Source of the DNA: Cellvibrio mixtus subsp. mixtus J3-8
GTDB taxonomy: Bacteria > Pseudomonadota > Gammaproteobacteria > Pseudomonadales > Cellvibrionaceae
Assembly (NCBI RefSeq): GCF_000766945.1
Contig: NZ_KN266208.1
Location: 36,604-100,603 of the forward strand
DNA: 64,000 nucleotides
Reading direction: 5' to 3'
In this document: in pieces, positions 53,639-63,966 of the stretch
Numbering within the stretch: position 1 is the stretch's first letter
How the letters are laid out: each line of letters begins with the position of its first letter
Translations under genes and position numbers: made by a program
The notes under the pieces: generated by a model
The model's input: only the letters and a program-made list of their open reading frames with translations
What the model was told of the DNA's origin: nothing
The model's database searches: none

Positions 53639-56600
53639 TTATAAATTATCCGGCGCAACCGGACGCGATGCCTGGATGCGCAACTCACCGCGCTCAAGCG
53701 AACCAATGAGTTTGTCATCTTGCAGTGGATTGGCGTGGAAGGAGCATCCCAATTCACTGTTAATACCCACCCAGCAATCGCGCCCGGCTTTTTTGGCCGC
53801 GTAGAGTGCGCGATCAGCAATATTCACTACCTGCTCCCAACTCAATACATCGGGATGCTGTTGGTAAAATGGATAGCTCGCGAAACCAATGGAAGCAGTT
53901 TTATGCAAATGCATTCCGTCGCCCACATCAAAGGAATAATTAGCAACGGCCAGGCGAATACGCTCGGCCATTTCAGCGGCCTCATCGCGCGAACAAAATC
54001 GTGCAACAATTAAAAATTCTTCGCCGCCCCAGCGCACCAGATAATCCGAATCGCGCAACGCCTCTTCCAGCAAACGACTCAATTGCTCCAATACCTTGTC
54101 GCCCGCATTATGGCCATAAGTGTCATTAACCGCTTTAAAATGATCGACATCCAATAACAAAAAAATTAAATCGCTATCTTTTGGTGGCGGCCAGAAAATT
54201 GAATCCTCTGTGCGCCCGTTATTGGAATCCAACCAGTTTTTATATTCGCGATCGACTAACGACAAATCGGCACCGATTGATTTACTGAGGAAGCGACGAT
54301 TATGCAAACCGGTGAGTGGATCAGACAAACTTGCCTCCTCCAGTTTTCGATAAGCGATTTGCAGTTCTTGTTGTGCCTGACGCAAGCCTTCATTTTTTTT
54401 GCGCAACTCTTCCGTGCGCTCGGCAACTTTTTTATCCAGGTACTGGGTCGCGCTGTAAAGTTGCAAATGGGTATCTACCCGCACCAATAATTCTTCTTTG
54501 GAAATAGGTTTGGTTAAGTAATCATTCGCGCCTACTTCAAATCCCATTACCAGATCGTTGGTCTGGTTGCGCGCCGTGAGGAAAATAATCGGTAATTCAT
54601 AAGCGCGATAGGTTTCGCGCAAACGCTTGCAGGTTTCGTAGCCGGACATTTTCGGCATCATAATATCCAGCAATACCAGGTCCACGTCACCCTGCTGCGC
54701 AATAACTGCAATTGCTTCTTCGCCGCTGGAGGCTTCAGTCACGCGATAATTGCGCAGCGCCAGGTGATTCACTAATACCAGGCGATTAACCGAATCATCA
54801 TCCACTACCAGAATGTGGCCCTGATGGGCCTGGTTTTCCGTTGCAGGTTTATTATGTACGGGCGCGAGTGCTATTCGCTCCGCAACGTCGGCAATTGGTA
54901 GATAATTATCTTCTGCGATAACAGGTAACTCCAGAGACAAAGGCAAATGCACGCTAAACACGGAGCCGTGGTTTGGTGTGGACTCAACAGTGATATTGCC
55001 TCCATGCAATTCTACTAATTGCTTAGTGATGGAGAGCCCCAGTCCGGTACCGCCATACGCGCGCTCGGTGCGGCCATCGGCTTGATAAAATGCCTGGAAG
55101 ATATCTGTTAATTGCTCCGCGGGAATACCTATTCCGGTATCCGCAATTTGCACCAGGATTTGATCATCTTTTACCTCGGCATACACATTCACGCTGCCCT
55201 CATGGGTGAATTTCACCGCATTGCCGATTAAATTGTGCAGTATTTGTAACAGGCGATCTTCATCGGCATAAATCGCCGGAAGCTCAGCGGGAACCCGGTT
55301 GTATAGCTGCAACTTTTTATCGCCAATTAAAGGGCGAGAAAGTGTGATAACGATATCCACCAACACCCGTAAATCCAGCGCTTTTTTATGTAAGGCAATG
55401 CTTTGGTTTTTTAATTTGGAAAAATCGAGAATGTCATTTACCAATGCGGAAAGGCGTTGGCCACTCGCCGCAATCAAACGCAAACTGTATTGCGCCTGCG
55501 CCGGCAACTTTCCACCAATACCATCCAACAGCGATTCGGCCAACCCGATGATGCCATTCAACGGCGTGCGCAATTCATGGGAGGTATTAGCCAGGAATTC
55601 ATCCTTTAATTTATCCACTTGTTGCAAGCGCCGCACCAGCGAACGTTCCTGTTCTACTTGTTGTTGCTCGTACTGCAAGCGGGTTAATTGGATTCGTAAA
55701 AACCAAACCACAAGTGCGGCAACCATAGCGATATAAATAATGTACGCCCACCAGGTGCGCCAAAAGGGTGGCAAAATAGTAATACCCAGGCGCGTCACCT
55801 GATCACTCCAAATGCCATCATTATTGCTTGCCTTTACTTCAAAAATATAATTTCCTGCATCGAGGTTGGTGTAAGTGGCTGCGCGTTTATTGTCGGCATA
55901 AATCCAGTCATTATCAAAACCCAATAACCGATAGGCATATTGGTTTTCTTCACTCATTTGATAATTAAGTGCAGCAAACTCCAACGTAAATACCGAATCC
56001 TTATCGGTGAGCGTAATGGCATCCGTGTGATTAATAGCGCGGCTAAGCGGAGATTTTTCACCACCGATAACAGCCGGTTTATTGAGAATGGACAAATTGG
56101 TTAATACCACTGGCGGGCGATGTGGGTTGGTGGTAATTGCCGTTGGGTTAAACAATACAAAACCTTTACTGTTTCCAAAAAATAACTCACCGGACGCTAA
56201 TTTAACCGGGGTATTGCGATTAAATAAATTGTCATTCAGGCCATAGCGCTTGTCAAAATTTCTGAATTCTTTTTTGCCAGTATCAAACCGCGCTATCCCT
56301 TTTTGGGTTCCCAGCCAAAGGTAGCCTTGATCGTCTTCAATAATTCCAGCTACAACATCATCAGCCAAACCATCGCGACTGCTGTACGCTGTGAATTTTC
56401 CGGTCGTGCGATCCATTAAATTCAAACCACCACCATCAGTGCCTACCCAAAAGTTTCCGCGGCTGTCTTCATAAAGTGCGAATACAAAATCAGCGGCAAG
56501 TGTGCTTGCATCACCATCTGTATGTTGATAACGCGTAAAGGTTTCACTCGCCGGGTCAAATAAATACAAGCCGCGAATAGAGCCGACCCAAATGCGATTT

Positions 56601-58231
56601 TCCTTATCGACATACACAACACGTGCATAAAGCACTTTATCGCCATCGAGTTGTTCTGGTGCTGGAATAAAATAACGAAATGAATCAGTGGCTGGATCGT
56701 AACGGTTTAATCCTTCTTCTGTAGCAATCCACAAATAACCGCGGGAATCACGTACCACCGACCAGGGCTCGCGGCCACGAATAGCTGTGGGATTATTGGC
56801 ATCAGGAAGGTAGTGTTTAAATTGGCCGCTGCTCAAATCCAGCCGATTTAATCCGCCCGCCCAAATGCCTAGCCATAATTCCTGCGCAGGTTCATTCAAG
56901 GACAGCGAGAGTACTGTGTTGCCACTCAAGCTGTTTGGATTAGTGGGATCATGTTTGTAACGGGTGAATTTTTGTCGTACCGGATCAAAATAATTTAAGC
57001 CATATCCAGCGCCGATCCAGAGTTTGCCAGCTTTATCTTTCGCTGCAGATAACACCCCACCTTCGGTAACAGAATTAGGGTTGCTGGCGCTGTAGCGGTA
57101 ATTATTAAATATCGATGCCTGGCGATCCACAACATCCACACCGGATGGGAAATATCCCAACCAGATATCGCCTGCCGCATCTTCAAATAATTCATTAACC
57201 ACGTAATTGCCCGGCGATGCGGGTTCGGTTTCATCGTAAGTAAAACGTACAAATCGTGTGCTGCCGGGGGCGCGTACATAAACCGCACTACCATCGCCAA
57301 TCCAGAGGTTATTTTCGCGATCCTCCAACACGGACCAAACAATCGCACTTTTTTCCTGGTTATCGTGTTTGACCGATATGAATTGCTCACGCTGGTTATC
57401 CAGCATAAACAGGCCCGCACCGTAACTACCGGCCCAGAGATTATTGGCCGAATCCACATAGAGTTCGCGGATATCCATAAAACCCAGGCCCTGGGCTTTA
57501 CCATAGGTACGCATTTCACCGGTGGCCGGATTAAAACGGGTAACGCCCAGATTCTGGTGTCCGAGCCAGAGCAGGCCCTGCTGGTCTTTTACCAGCGTCC
57601 AAACCCAGGAACCTTCGGCGCCATCAGCGATTGAGTATTTGCGGAAGCTTTCGACAGCGGGATCAAAACTGTAAAAGCCGCCACGTGTAGCGAGCCAGAG
57701 GCGACCGTCGTTGCTCTCTTCAATCGCCATAACATCGTCAACGCTATGGGCGTCGGGGGAATCCTGCGCTGTGACATAGCGAACAAAATTATCGGATTGC
57801 GCATTAAAACGATTAATCCCTTTACGCGTAGCTACCCATAAATTTCCAGCGGCATCCAGGCGAATATCGTTCACATAATTGTGGCTGAGGCTATGGGGAT
57901 CATTATCGTCCTTGCGATAAATACGCAAACTGTACCCGTCAAAGCGGGCAAGGCCATTAGCACCACCAAACCACATGAAGCCTTCCCGATCCTGGGCGAT
58001 GGCGGTGATATAGCCAATAGCAGCTACCTGATCAGGCAGAACATGGCTAAAGGAGAAGTGTGTTGCCGGAGCGGGGTTTCGTTCTGTTACCGGAACCTGG
58101 GCATGGGAATTGGCGACTGATATGCACAGACAAGCGATGGTAGCAAAGCAACGGGACCTGGCGATGCAGCACCACAACGAAGGTAAACCGGAAATCCTTA
58201 CTTGCTTCCGCGGCTGCATATGATGTTGCAT
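53639..58231 (-). CDS. Beta-propeller hybrid histidine kinase with GGEEF output
   Basis: About 1530 residues. Signal or anchor region, then some 12-14 Reg_prop beta-propeller repeats (WLGTQKGIARFD, LWVATRKGINRF) forming a periplasmic sensor as in polysaccharide-sensing HTCS proteins, a Y_Y_Y domain, membrane helix (about 830-850), HisKA with FLANTSHELRTPLNGIIGL, HATPase, receiver with LLDIMMPKMSG, coiled coil and GGEEF (RWGGEEFLIV) with RxxD (RDSD) inhibition site. Thus sensing of a glycan or degradation product could directly switch cyclic-di-GMP synthesis. The start is uncertain: ATG 58231 or 58219; the frame is open to 58369 but signal-peptide logic favours the later ones. Confidence 0.9.
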   Translation of the reverse strand: MQHHMQPRKQVRISGLPSLWCCIARSRCFATIACLCISVANSHAQVPVTERNPAPATHFSFSHVLPDQVAAIGYITAIAQDREGFMWFGGANGLARFDGYSLRIYRKDDNDPHSLSHNYVNDIRLDAAGNLWVATRKGINRFNAQSDNFVRYVTAQDSPDAHSVDDVMAIEESNDGRLWLATRGGFYSFDPAVESFRKYSIADGAEGSWVWTLVKDQQGLLWLGHQNLGVTRFNPATGEMRTYGKAQGLGFMDIRELYVDSANNLWAGSYGAGLFMLDNQREQFISVKHDNQEKSAIVWSVLEDRENNLWIGDGSAVYVRAPGSTRFVRFTYDETEPASPGNYVVNELFEDAAGDIWLGYFPSGVDVVDRQASIFNNYRYSASNPNSVTEGGVLSAAKDKAGKLWIGAGYGLNYFDPVRQKFTRYKHDPTNPNSLSGNTVLSLSLNEPAQELWLGIWAGGLNRLDLSSGQFKHYLPDANNPTAIRGREPWSVVRDSRGYLWIATEEGLNRYDPATDSFRYFIPAPEQLDGDKVLYARVVYVDKENRIWVGSIRGLYLFDPASETFTRYQHTDGDASTLAADFVFALYEDSRGNFWVGTDGGGLNLMDRTTGKFTAYSSRDGLADDVVAGIIEDDQGYLWLGTQKGIARFDTGKKEFRNFDKRYGLNDNLFNRNTPVKLASGELFFGNSKGFVLFNPTAITTNPHRPPVVLTNLSILNKPAVIGGEKSPLSRAINHTDAITLTDKDSVFTLEFAALNYQMSEENQYAYRLLGFDNDWIYADNKRAATYTNLDAGNYIFEVKASNNDGIWSDQVTRLGITILPPFWRTWWAYIIYIAMVAALVVWFLRIQLTRLQYEQQQVEQERSLVRRLQQVDKLKDEFLANTSHELRTPLNGIIGLAESLLDGIGGKLPAQAQYSLRLIAASGQRLSALVNDILDFSKLKNQSIALHKKALDLRVLVDIVITLSRPLIGDKKLQLYNRVPAELPAIYADEDRLLQILHNLIGNAVKFTHEGSVNVYAEVKDDQILVQIADTGIGIPAEQLTDIFQAFYQADGRTERAYGGTGLGLSITKQLVELHGGNITVESTPNHGSVFSVHLPLSLELPVIAEDNYLPIADVAERIALAPVHNKPATENQAHQGHILVVDDDSVNRLVLVNHLALRNYRVTEASSGEEAIAVIAQQGDVDLVLLDIMMPKMSGYETCKRLRETYRAYELPIIFLTARNQTNDLVMGFEVGANDYLTKPISKEELLVRVDTHLQLYSATQYLDKKVAERTEELRKKNEGLRQAQQELQIAYRKLEEASLSDPLTGLHNRRFLSKSIGADLSLVDREYKNWLDSNNGRTEDSIFWPPPKDSDLIFLLLDVDHFKAVNDTYGHNAGDKVLEQLSRLLEEALRDSDYLVRWGGEEFLIVARFCSRDEAAEMAERIRLAVANYSFDVGDGMHLHKTASIGFASYPFYQQHPDVLSWEQVVNIADRALYAAKKAGRDCWVGINSELGCSFHANPLQDDKLIGSLERGELRIQASRPVAPDNL

Positions 58232-58494
58232 ACGTTCAAGCAAGTAACAGACATTCGTCCAAATACTGCAAAAAACCACGCGATATTCCTGTCTAGCGGT
58301 AAGATCATCGGCAAGAAACACCAACAACATGGAGGTTTCATTTTTTGTTTGCGCCTTAGCATAGCCCAAAGGTCGTTACGACGGCTAAAGCCGATGAAAA
58401 AAAACACCACTTTAATAGATGAAAAAGCGCGCCGGTTTATTACGAATGCGCTTCGTTGTAACACGTTATACACCGAAAGCCCAACGCAGGCAGG

Positions 58495-59328
58495 CTATTC
58501 CAATTGATACGCGGTCACCGTATTTTTGAAAAAGTTAGGTACAAACAAGGTTTGGGTTGCAGGATCAAAACCTATATCCGCCGTATTGATTTTACCGGCC
58601 TGCGAATCAACCAGCAGTTGTATTTTTCCGTCGGCATACACGTAATAAATTAACCCGGGCCAGCACGACACAATAAATTCACCGCGCTGGATCATCTCAA
58701 TCCCGTCAATCCCCTGGGCAAAACCTTTCGCGAGGGTCAGTGGTTTTTTATCGGGGCCAAACAATATTAACTCCTGCCCTGCCCCAACGACCAAACTGGA
58801 GCCAATAGCTTTCAACCCATTGGCATTGCTGACATTTTCCAAATAGAGGCTGGGTTCATCCTTTTCAATGCGATGGATTTTATTGGTGCGGGTATCCGAC
58901 ACAAACACGATACCCGATGAGTTCACCGTAACATCATTCAGAAAAATGGCACCGGCAATCGGAATTTTTTTGATGATCTGTTGTTTTTTAATATCAATGA
59001 CCACGACCTCGGTTAGATCAGCGACATACAAATTATTGTGTGCAATTCCCATCCCCTTGGGTGCATTAAGGCCGGTAATCCAGTCTTTTTCGAGGACTTC
59101 ACCATCAGGAGCCAGCCGGGCGATGCCACCTTTACCATCGGCCGCAGCGCCATCACCATCAATGAGTGATACGAATAGATAGGGCGATTTTTTATCGGCA
59201 ACAAATAAAACAGATTCCGGCGTTGGTAAATCGGAAGCTATCCAGGCAGGCGTAAGTTTATGCTGGGCTTGTGCCGGGAACACCGCGCAGCTTGCTATAA
59301 CTGTTACCAGAGCCAATAGTGTTCTCAT
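58495..59328 (-). CDS. Secreted SMP-30/NHL-like beta-propeller protein
   Basis: A 277-residue exported protein with signal peptide (TLLALVTVIASCAVFPAQAQ) and a six-bladed propeller pattern (LNAPKGMGIAHNNLYVADL, LNDVTVNSSGIVFVSDTRT) like gluconolactonase/SMP-30. Specific activity unknown. ATG 59328 follows GAAGAGG; a longer start at 59367 would extend before the signal peptide. The region upstream carries a nested hairpin. Confidence 0.82.
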   Translation of the reverse strand: MRTLLALVTVIASCAVFPAQAQHKLTPAWIASDLPTPESVLFVADKKSPYLFVSLIDGDGAAADGKGGIARLAPDGEVLEKDWITGLNAPKGMGIAHNNLYVADLTEVVVIDIKKQQIIKKIPIAGAIFLNDVTVNSSGIVFVSDTRTNKIHRIEKDEPSLYLENVSNANGLKAIGSSLVVGAGQELILFGPDKKPLTLAKGFAQGIDGIEMIQRGEFIVSCWPGLIYYVYADGKIQLLVDSQAGKINTADIGFDPATQTLFVPNFFKNTVTAYQLE

Positions 59329-59656
59329 GTGATACCTCTTCTTTATTGTTTTAGTAATAACACGCAATGCTGAATGCGGATCAGGTTAAAGCCCATATGA
59401 AGCATGGTTGCTTCTTAACCTGAATTTATAGTGCCATTGCCCTTTTTATAACAGCAAAAGATTTTACAAAACCTTGCGCCACCTATGCGCCGGTGTTTCG
59501 CTGCGAAACGATTGCACTGGAACAGGCTAAGCTCTACCCTAGACGCCAAGGCGGCAGACGCCCATTTGACCAATACGTTTCAAGTCTAGTCAATCCACGG
59601 CGGGCGTATTGCCTTATGCTATAAAAATCCATCGACACCCAAAAAGTTGACCACTA
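59329..59656. other. Divergent regulatory region between the SMP-30-like gene and lacI-type gene
   Basis: About 330 bp, no gene. It contains the nested hairpin at 59382-59422, a palindrome GTTTCG-CTG-CGAAAC at 59495-59509, and a CTAGAC/GTCTAG pair at 59539-59544 and 59584-59589. These could be operators for the LacI-type regulator or others. Confidence 0.5.
59382..59422 (-). promoter_or_regulatory. Nested hairpin in leader of the SMP-30-like gene
   Basis: CAGGTTAA (59382-59389) pairs with TTAACCTG (59415-59422); inside lies GAAGCA-TGGT-TGCTTC (59399-59414). A structured leader 54 bp before the start codon, or a DNA cruciform site. Confidence 0.45.
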
Positions 59657-60712
59657 ATGATGAAAGCCAGTGCCGATAAACATGCTCCAAAGACCAAAGC
59701 CACCATTAAGGATGTAGCCAAGCTCGCAGGGGTTTCTTTTAAAACCGTATCCCGTGTAATTAATAAGGAAGGGACCGTAGGCCAGGAGTTGCAGGACAAA
59801 GTCATGCAAGCCGTAAAAACCCTGAACTACCAGCCCAACCTTTCTGCCCGCTTGTTGCGGGGAGCAGCGTCGTCCATCGGGTTTATTTATGACAACCCTA
59901 ACAGCAACTATGTAATTGATATGCAGAAAGGAATTCTGGGCGAATGCCGTCGCCAGGGCTATGAACTGGTAATTCACCCATGTGATTCAAAATCTGAAGA
60001 TATTATTGATGAAGTGCTTAACATGGTGGATCGCAGCCAGGTAGGCGGCTTGGTATTAACGCCCCCCATGTCAGAAATGCCGGATGTATTATCGGCACTT
60101 GGTAAACGCAAAATCCCTTTTGTTCGAATTCTCTCAGGTGCACAGCCGCCCGATAAAAAAGGCCCGTGCATTTTTATCGATGACCGTACTGCGGCTTACA
60201 AGATTACCCAGTACCTGATCGATTTGGGCCACAAGGCTATCGCCTTCCTGGGTGGTGAAGAAGCACATAAATCCAGTGGTGAACGCCTGGAAGGATACAA
60301 AGCGGCGCTCAAAGCCAACAAAATTGTATTGGATAAAAAATTAATTTTGCCGGGTGAATATTCATTTGAATCCGGCGTAAAACGTACACGACAATTACTT
60401 GCATCCAATTTAAAACCCACGGCTGTGTTTGCTTGTAACGACGAGATTGCAGCAGGTACTTTATTTGCGGCGCGGATCCAGGGTGTAGATGTGCCGCAAC
60501 AATTATCGATTGTCGGCTTTGAGGACAGCCCGTTCTCTCGCCAAGCCTGGCCCAATTTAACAACGGCGCAACAACCCAACACCACCATTGCAGAACGCGC
60601 TACCAATCTATTAATCGAAACGGTTCGCGCGCAACGCAATGTAGAAAGCGAAGGGTTTTACCCACAATTAATTGTGCGAGACTCAACCTGTCCTGCGCCA
60701 TCAAAGCGCTAA
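59657..60712 (+). CDS. LacI-family transcriptional regulator (probable NagR-like)
   Basis: A 351-residue repressor: helix-turn-helix with TIKDVAKLAGVSFKTVSRV at about 16-34, a hinge helix NLSARLLRG and a sugar-binding periplasmic-binding-like domain. It faces the nag operon end to end; LacI-type NagR regulators of chitin and GlcNAc genes occur in several gammaproteobacteria, so this role is likely but not shown here. ATG 59657 or 59660. Confidence 0.88.
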   Translation: MMKASADKHAPKTKATIKDVAKLAGVSFKTVSRVINKEGTVGQELQDKVMQAVKTLNYQPNLSARLLRGAASSIGFIYDNPNSNYVIDMQKGILGECRRQGYELVIHPCDSKSEDIIDEVLNMVDRSQVGGLVLTPPMSEMPDVLSALGKRKIPFVRILSGAQPPDKKGPCIFIDDRTAAYKITQYLIDLGHKAIAFLGGEEAHKSSGERLEGYKAALKANKIVLDKKLILPGEYSFESGVKRTRQLLASNLKPTAVFACNDEIAAGTLFAARIQGVDVPQQLSIVGFEDSPFSRQAWPNLTTAQQPNTTIAERATNLLIETVRAQRNVESEGFYPQLIVRDSTCPAPSKR

Positions 60713-60728
60713 AAAGAACTGTAAAAAT

Positions 60729-60760
60729 AAAAGGCCAGCATTTGCTGGCCTTTTATTTTT
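60729..60760. terminator. Bidirectional terminator between lacI-type gene and nagB
   Basis: AAAAGGCCAGC-ATTT-GCTGGCCTTTT, a perfect stem with A/T tails on both sides, fits termination of both convergent genes. Confidence 0.93.
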
Positions 60761-60771
60761 ACAACGAAAAA

Positions 60772-61566
60772 TCAATTACGCCCCAATCGCTCTAACAACT
60801 TTTGGTTTTCCACTTCGATATGCTTGTAGAAATCCACATCCGCCAATTGCGATGCAGCAGCTTCATCAATCACCAATACAACTTGTTCATGCAACTGCAA
60901 TGCAGACGCCGGGCATGCGGCTGTTAACGGACCTTCGACAGTTGCTTTAATCGCTTCTGCTTTATTTTCACCAGTCGCCAACAGAACCACTTTTTTGGAT
61001 TCAAGGATAGTTCCAATACCCATAGTAATGGACAAATGTGGCTGGTATTCATCGGGACCAAAGAAACGCGCATTGTCATCAATCGTTGCACGCGTCAATG
61101 TTTTTACACGCGTACGTGATTTCAATGATGATGATGGCTCATTGAAACCAATATGGCCATTGCGGCCAATACCCAATAATTGAATATCAATCCCGCCATT
61201 CTGTTTGATATTTTTTTCGTAAAGCTCGCATGCTGAAAATGGATCCTCTGCATCACCCGGAGGTACCGCAGTTTTTGCTTTATCGATATCAATATGGTCA
61301 AACAATTGTTGGTTCATAAAATAGCGATAACTTTGTGGATGAGTTCCAGGCAAACCTAAATATTCATCCAGATTAAAACTGCTGGCTTGTTTAAAAGAAA
61401 CATGTCCACGTTGATAAGCAGTAATTAATTCTTTGTACAGCGCAACCGGTGTAGAACCTGTTGCCAAACCCAATACTGAATCAGGTTTGCGATTAATTTG
61501 TTTGATAAAAATATCAGCGCCGTATTTGGCAACTTCGGCAGCATCTTTCAGGATAACAACTTTCAT
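60772..61566 (-). CDS. nagB: Glucosamine-6-phosphate deaminase NagB
   Basis: A 264-residue enzyme converting glucosamine-6-P to fructose-6-P and ammonia. [16 protein letters not shown] (phosphate site), [10 protein letters not shown] with catalytic Asp, and [11 protein letters not shown] are all family signatures; length matches E. coli NagB (266). GGAG lies 8 bp before the ATG. Last gene of nagX-nagA-nagB. Confidence 0.96.
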   Translation of the reverse strand: MKVVILKDAAEVAKYGADIFIKQINRKPDSVLGLATGSTPVALYKELITAYQRGHVSFKQASSFNLDEYLGLPGTHPQSYRYFMNQQLFDHIDIDKAKTAVPPGDAEDPFSACELYEKNIKQNGGIDIQLLGIGRNGHIGFNEPSSSLKSRTRVKTLTRATIDDNARFFGPDEYQPHLSITMGIGTILESKKVVLLATGENKAEAIKATVEGPLTAACPASALQLHEQVVLVIDEAAASQLADVDFYKHIEVENQKLLERLGRN

Positions 61567-61613
61567 TAAGCACTCCGGTGAGTGTTGGAACAGAGGAACA
61601 GGTTGAAACCGAT

Positions 61614-62771
61614 CTAATTATGTTGGCCAATATCGCCAGCCACCCACGTATGGGTAACCTTAAAGTCATCGGTAAAGTGAACCAAATCAGCGCGATAGTT
61701 TTCGCGAATACGGCCCAGGTGATTATCTACTTGCATATATTCTGCAGGATACAGTGATGCCATCCGCAGGCTCTCAGCGAGCTCAACACCAACCCAATTA
61801 GTGTTCAGGCGCACCGCATCAATCATGCCGATTGCACTGCCCGCCAAACGCCCTTCCGCATTCACCAGGCAACCATCTTTTTCATAAATCGTTTCGCCAT
61901 AAATCTGGAATGATTTTTCCGACGACCCCACCGTCGACATGGCATCAGTTACCAAATACATTTTGCCTTTGGGTTTTGCCGCATAGGCAATGCGCGCAGA
62001 AGCAGCATGCACATGATAAGTATCAATAATAATTCCGCACCAACTATTTGCATCTTCCAATGCTGCACCAACCACACCTGGTTCGCGACCAGTTGTTGGG
62101 CGCATTGCATTATACAAATGCGTAAAACCGGAAAGGCCTTCTTTCAATGCTGCCACTACATCTTCGTAGTGACCATCCGTATGACCAGCGCAAACTACAA
62201 CGCCCGCAGAGGTCAATTGTTTAATTTGGCCAACGTCTGCATGCTCAGGCGCAAGTGTCAGCATCACTTTAAATTTGTGTTGTGCTTTTACCGAAGCAAC
62301 CAGCCAATCAATATCAGCTTGCTCCATTTTGCGAATGTAACGTTCATTGTGCGCGCCACGTCGTGCCATATCAAAAAATGGCCCTTCCACGTGCACACCC
62401 AATACACCTTTCAATCCTGCTGCAACGGCATCAGCAATAGCGCGCACACCCGCTTGATGAACTTCACGGGTATCACTAATTAACGTGGGTAATAATGAAG
62501 TAGTACCGGTAGGACGATGGCCATCCAACATTGTCCTGATGGCGGAAACACTAGTGTCGTTAGTAAAAAATGCACCGCCACCACCATTAACTTGCAGGTC
62601 AATAAAACCGGGCGCCAGTACACCACCATTTAATTGAATACGCGCAATACCGTCCGGCAGATTTTCTGCAGAAACCAGCGCCTCAATTACTTCGCCATTA
62701 ATGATTAATGCCCGATTATCCAGAAATTCTTCGCCGGTAAAAATTCGTGCCCCGACTAACGCTTGTTTCAT
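61614..62771 (-). CDS. nagA: N-acetylglucosamine-6-phosphate deacetylase NagA
   Basis: A 385-residue amidohydrolase removing acetate from GlcNAc-6-P. Motifs: [43 protein letters not shown] and LVTDAMS. ATG 62771 ([11 protein letters not shown]) is the family start; an in-frame codon at 62792 adds 7 residues. It begins 54 bp after nagX and ends 47 bp before nagB. Confidence 0.96.
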   Translation of the reverse strand: MKQALVGARIFTGEEFLDNRALIINGEVIEALVSAENLPDGIARIQLNGGVLAPGFIDLQVNGGGGAFFTNDTSVSAIRTMLDGHRPTGTTSLLPTLISDTREVHQAGVRAIADAVAAGLKGVLGVHVEGPFFDMARRGAHNERYIRKMEQADIDWLVASVKAQHKFKVMLTLAPEHADVGQIKQLTSAGVVVCAGHTDGHYEDVVAALKEGLSGFTHLYNAMRPTTGREPGVVGAALEDANSWCGIIIDTYHVHAASARIAYAAKPKGKMYLVTDAMSTVGSSEKSFQIYGETIYEKDGCLVNAEGRLAGSAIGMIDAVRLNTNWVGVELAESLRMASLYPAEYMQVDNHLGRIRENYRADLVHFTDDFKVTHTWVAGDIGQHN

Positions 62772-62825
62772 AGCTATACCTATACAAACCACTGCTTACC
62801 AGCTGCAAAAGACTACAACCAGTTT

Positions 62826-63914
62826 TTATAAACTGATAATGATATTACGCTTGTGTAATACCCAGGCAACAAACCACAAAATGGCAACCATCAGAATAGC
62901 AAACAGGAAAGATGCAAAATAAGGATCCGCAAAATTACGGAACAAACCATAAAGTGCGCTATATGCGTTTTCGCTACCAACAGGGATTAAATACAAGGTA
63001 GTCGCTAACAAACCGGAAAGCACATAAATAAAGAGCGGGTTCTTACCGATAATTTCAAAAAAGTGGTACACAGGACGCGCGATATTAATTGCCGCTGATT
63101 GCTCGATTTTCACTAACAATAGCAATACCAAAATCGCCACACCACAAGTCAGCAATACAAATGGACTGGTCCATAATGATTTATTAATCGGGAATACAGT
63201 ACTCCAGGCTAGCGCTAATGCTATTAGCAGCAATGCCGACACAAATAATTTACTCAATGCTTTTTCTTTATTTTCACTCGTTAATAATACGCGAGTCGCT
63301 TCGAAGCCAATCAGCACATTCACGATAGAAGGAAAAGTACTTAAAATACCTTCGGGGTCAAATGGCATACCCTTACCCTGCCAGAGATGACTTGCGCCCA
63401 ACACTGACAAATCTACCTGGCGAACAATACTGTGCTCAAGGCTGTATGGATCAGCCACAAGATTAAGTAAACCCCAATAGCCAACCAGTAAAATCGCACT
63501 GATCACAACACGAGCAGTAAAACCAAAATACAAAATAATAAATGCAGCAAAACCGTAAGCAATTGCAATACGCTGCAACACACCCATGATGCGCCATTGA
63601 TCAAGGCTTTCATTGAATGGATAAGCTGCCAGCAGAACGCCGATTAAAAATAGCAACGCAACACGGCGCGCTATTTTCTTCGTTTGCGCTGCGGCATTTA
63701 ATTGGCTCAACCCACGCACTGCAAAGTACATTGCCGAGCCGACAATAAACATAAAGAAGGGAAATACAAAATCTGTGGGAGTTGCACCATGCCAATCAGC
63801 ATGCAATAACGGGCCGTATACAAATTCCCATGATCCTGGTGTATTTACCAGAATCATGAGCGCGAGGGTCAAACCACGCATTACATCCAAAGCTAAAAAA
63901 CGTTGCTTGACCAT
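62826..63914 (-). CDS. nagX: NagX, HGSNAT-like membrane protein
   Basis: A 362-residue protein with about ten membrane helices and the family start RFLALDVMRGLTLALMILVN plus HADWHGATPTDFVFPFFMF. NagX is related to lysosomal heparan-alpha-glucosaminide acetyltransferase and is found with GlcNAc genes in marine and soil gammaproteobacteria; a transport or modification role for GlcNAc is proposed in the literature. GAGG stands 7 bp before the ATG. Confidence 0.93.
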   Translation of the reverse strand: MVKQRFLALDVMRGLTLALMILVNTPGSWEFVYGPLLHADWHGATPTDFVFPFFMFIVGSAMYFAVRGLSQLNAAAQTKKIARRVALLFLIGVLLAAYPFNESLDQWRIMGVLQRIAIAYGFAAFIILYFGFTARVVISAILLVGYWGLLNLVADPYSLEHSIVRQVDLSVLGASHLWQGKGMPFDPEGILSTFPSIVNVLIGFEATRVLLTSENKEKALSKLFVSALLLIALALAWSTVFPINKSLWTSPFVLLTCGVAILVLLLLVKIEQSAAINIARPVYHFFEIIGKNPLFIYVLSGLLATTLYLIPVGSENAYSALYGLFRNFADPYFASFLFAILMVAILWFVAWVLHKRNIIISL

Positions 63915-63966
63915 CGGATACCTCGCAGGCGATAAAAATAAATCAGCAAATAACCCTGAAAAAAGA

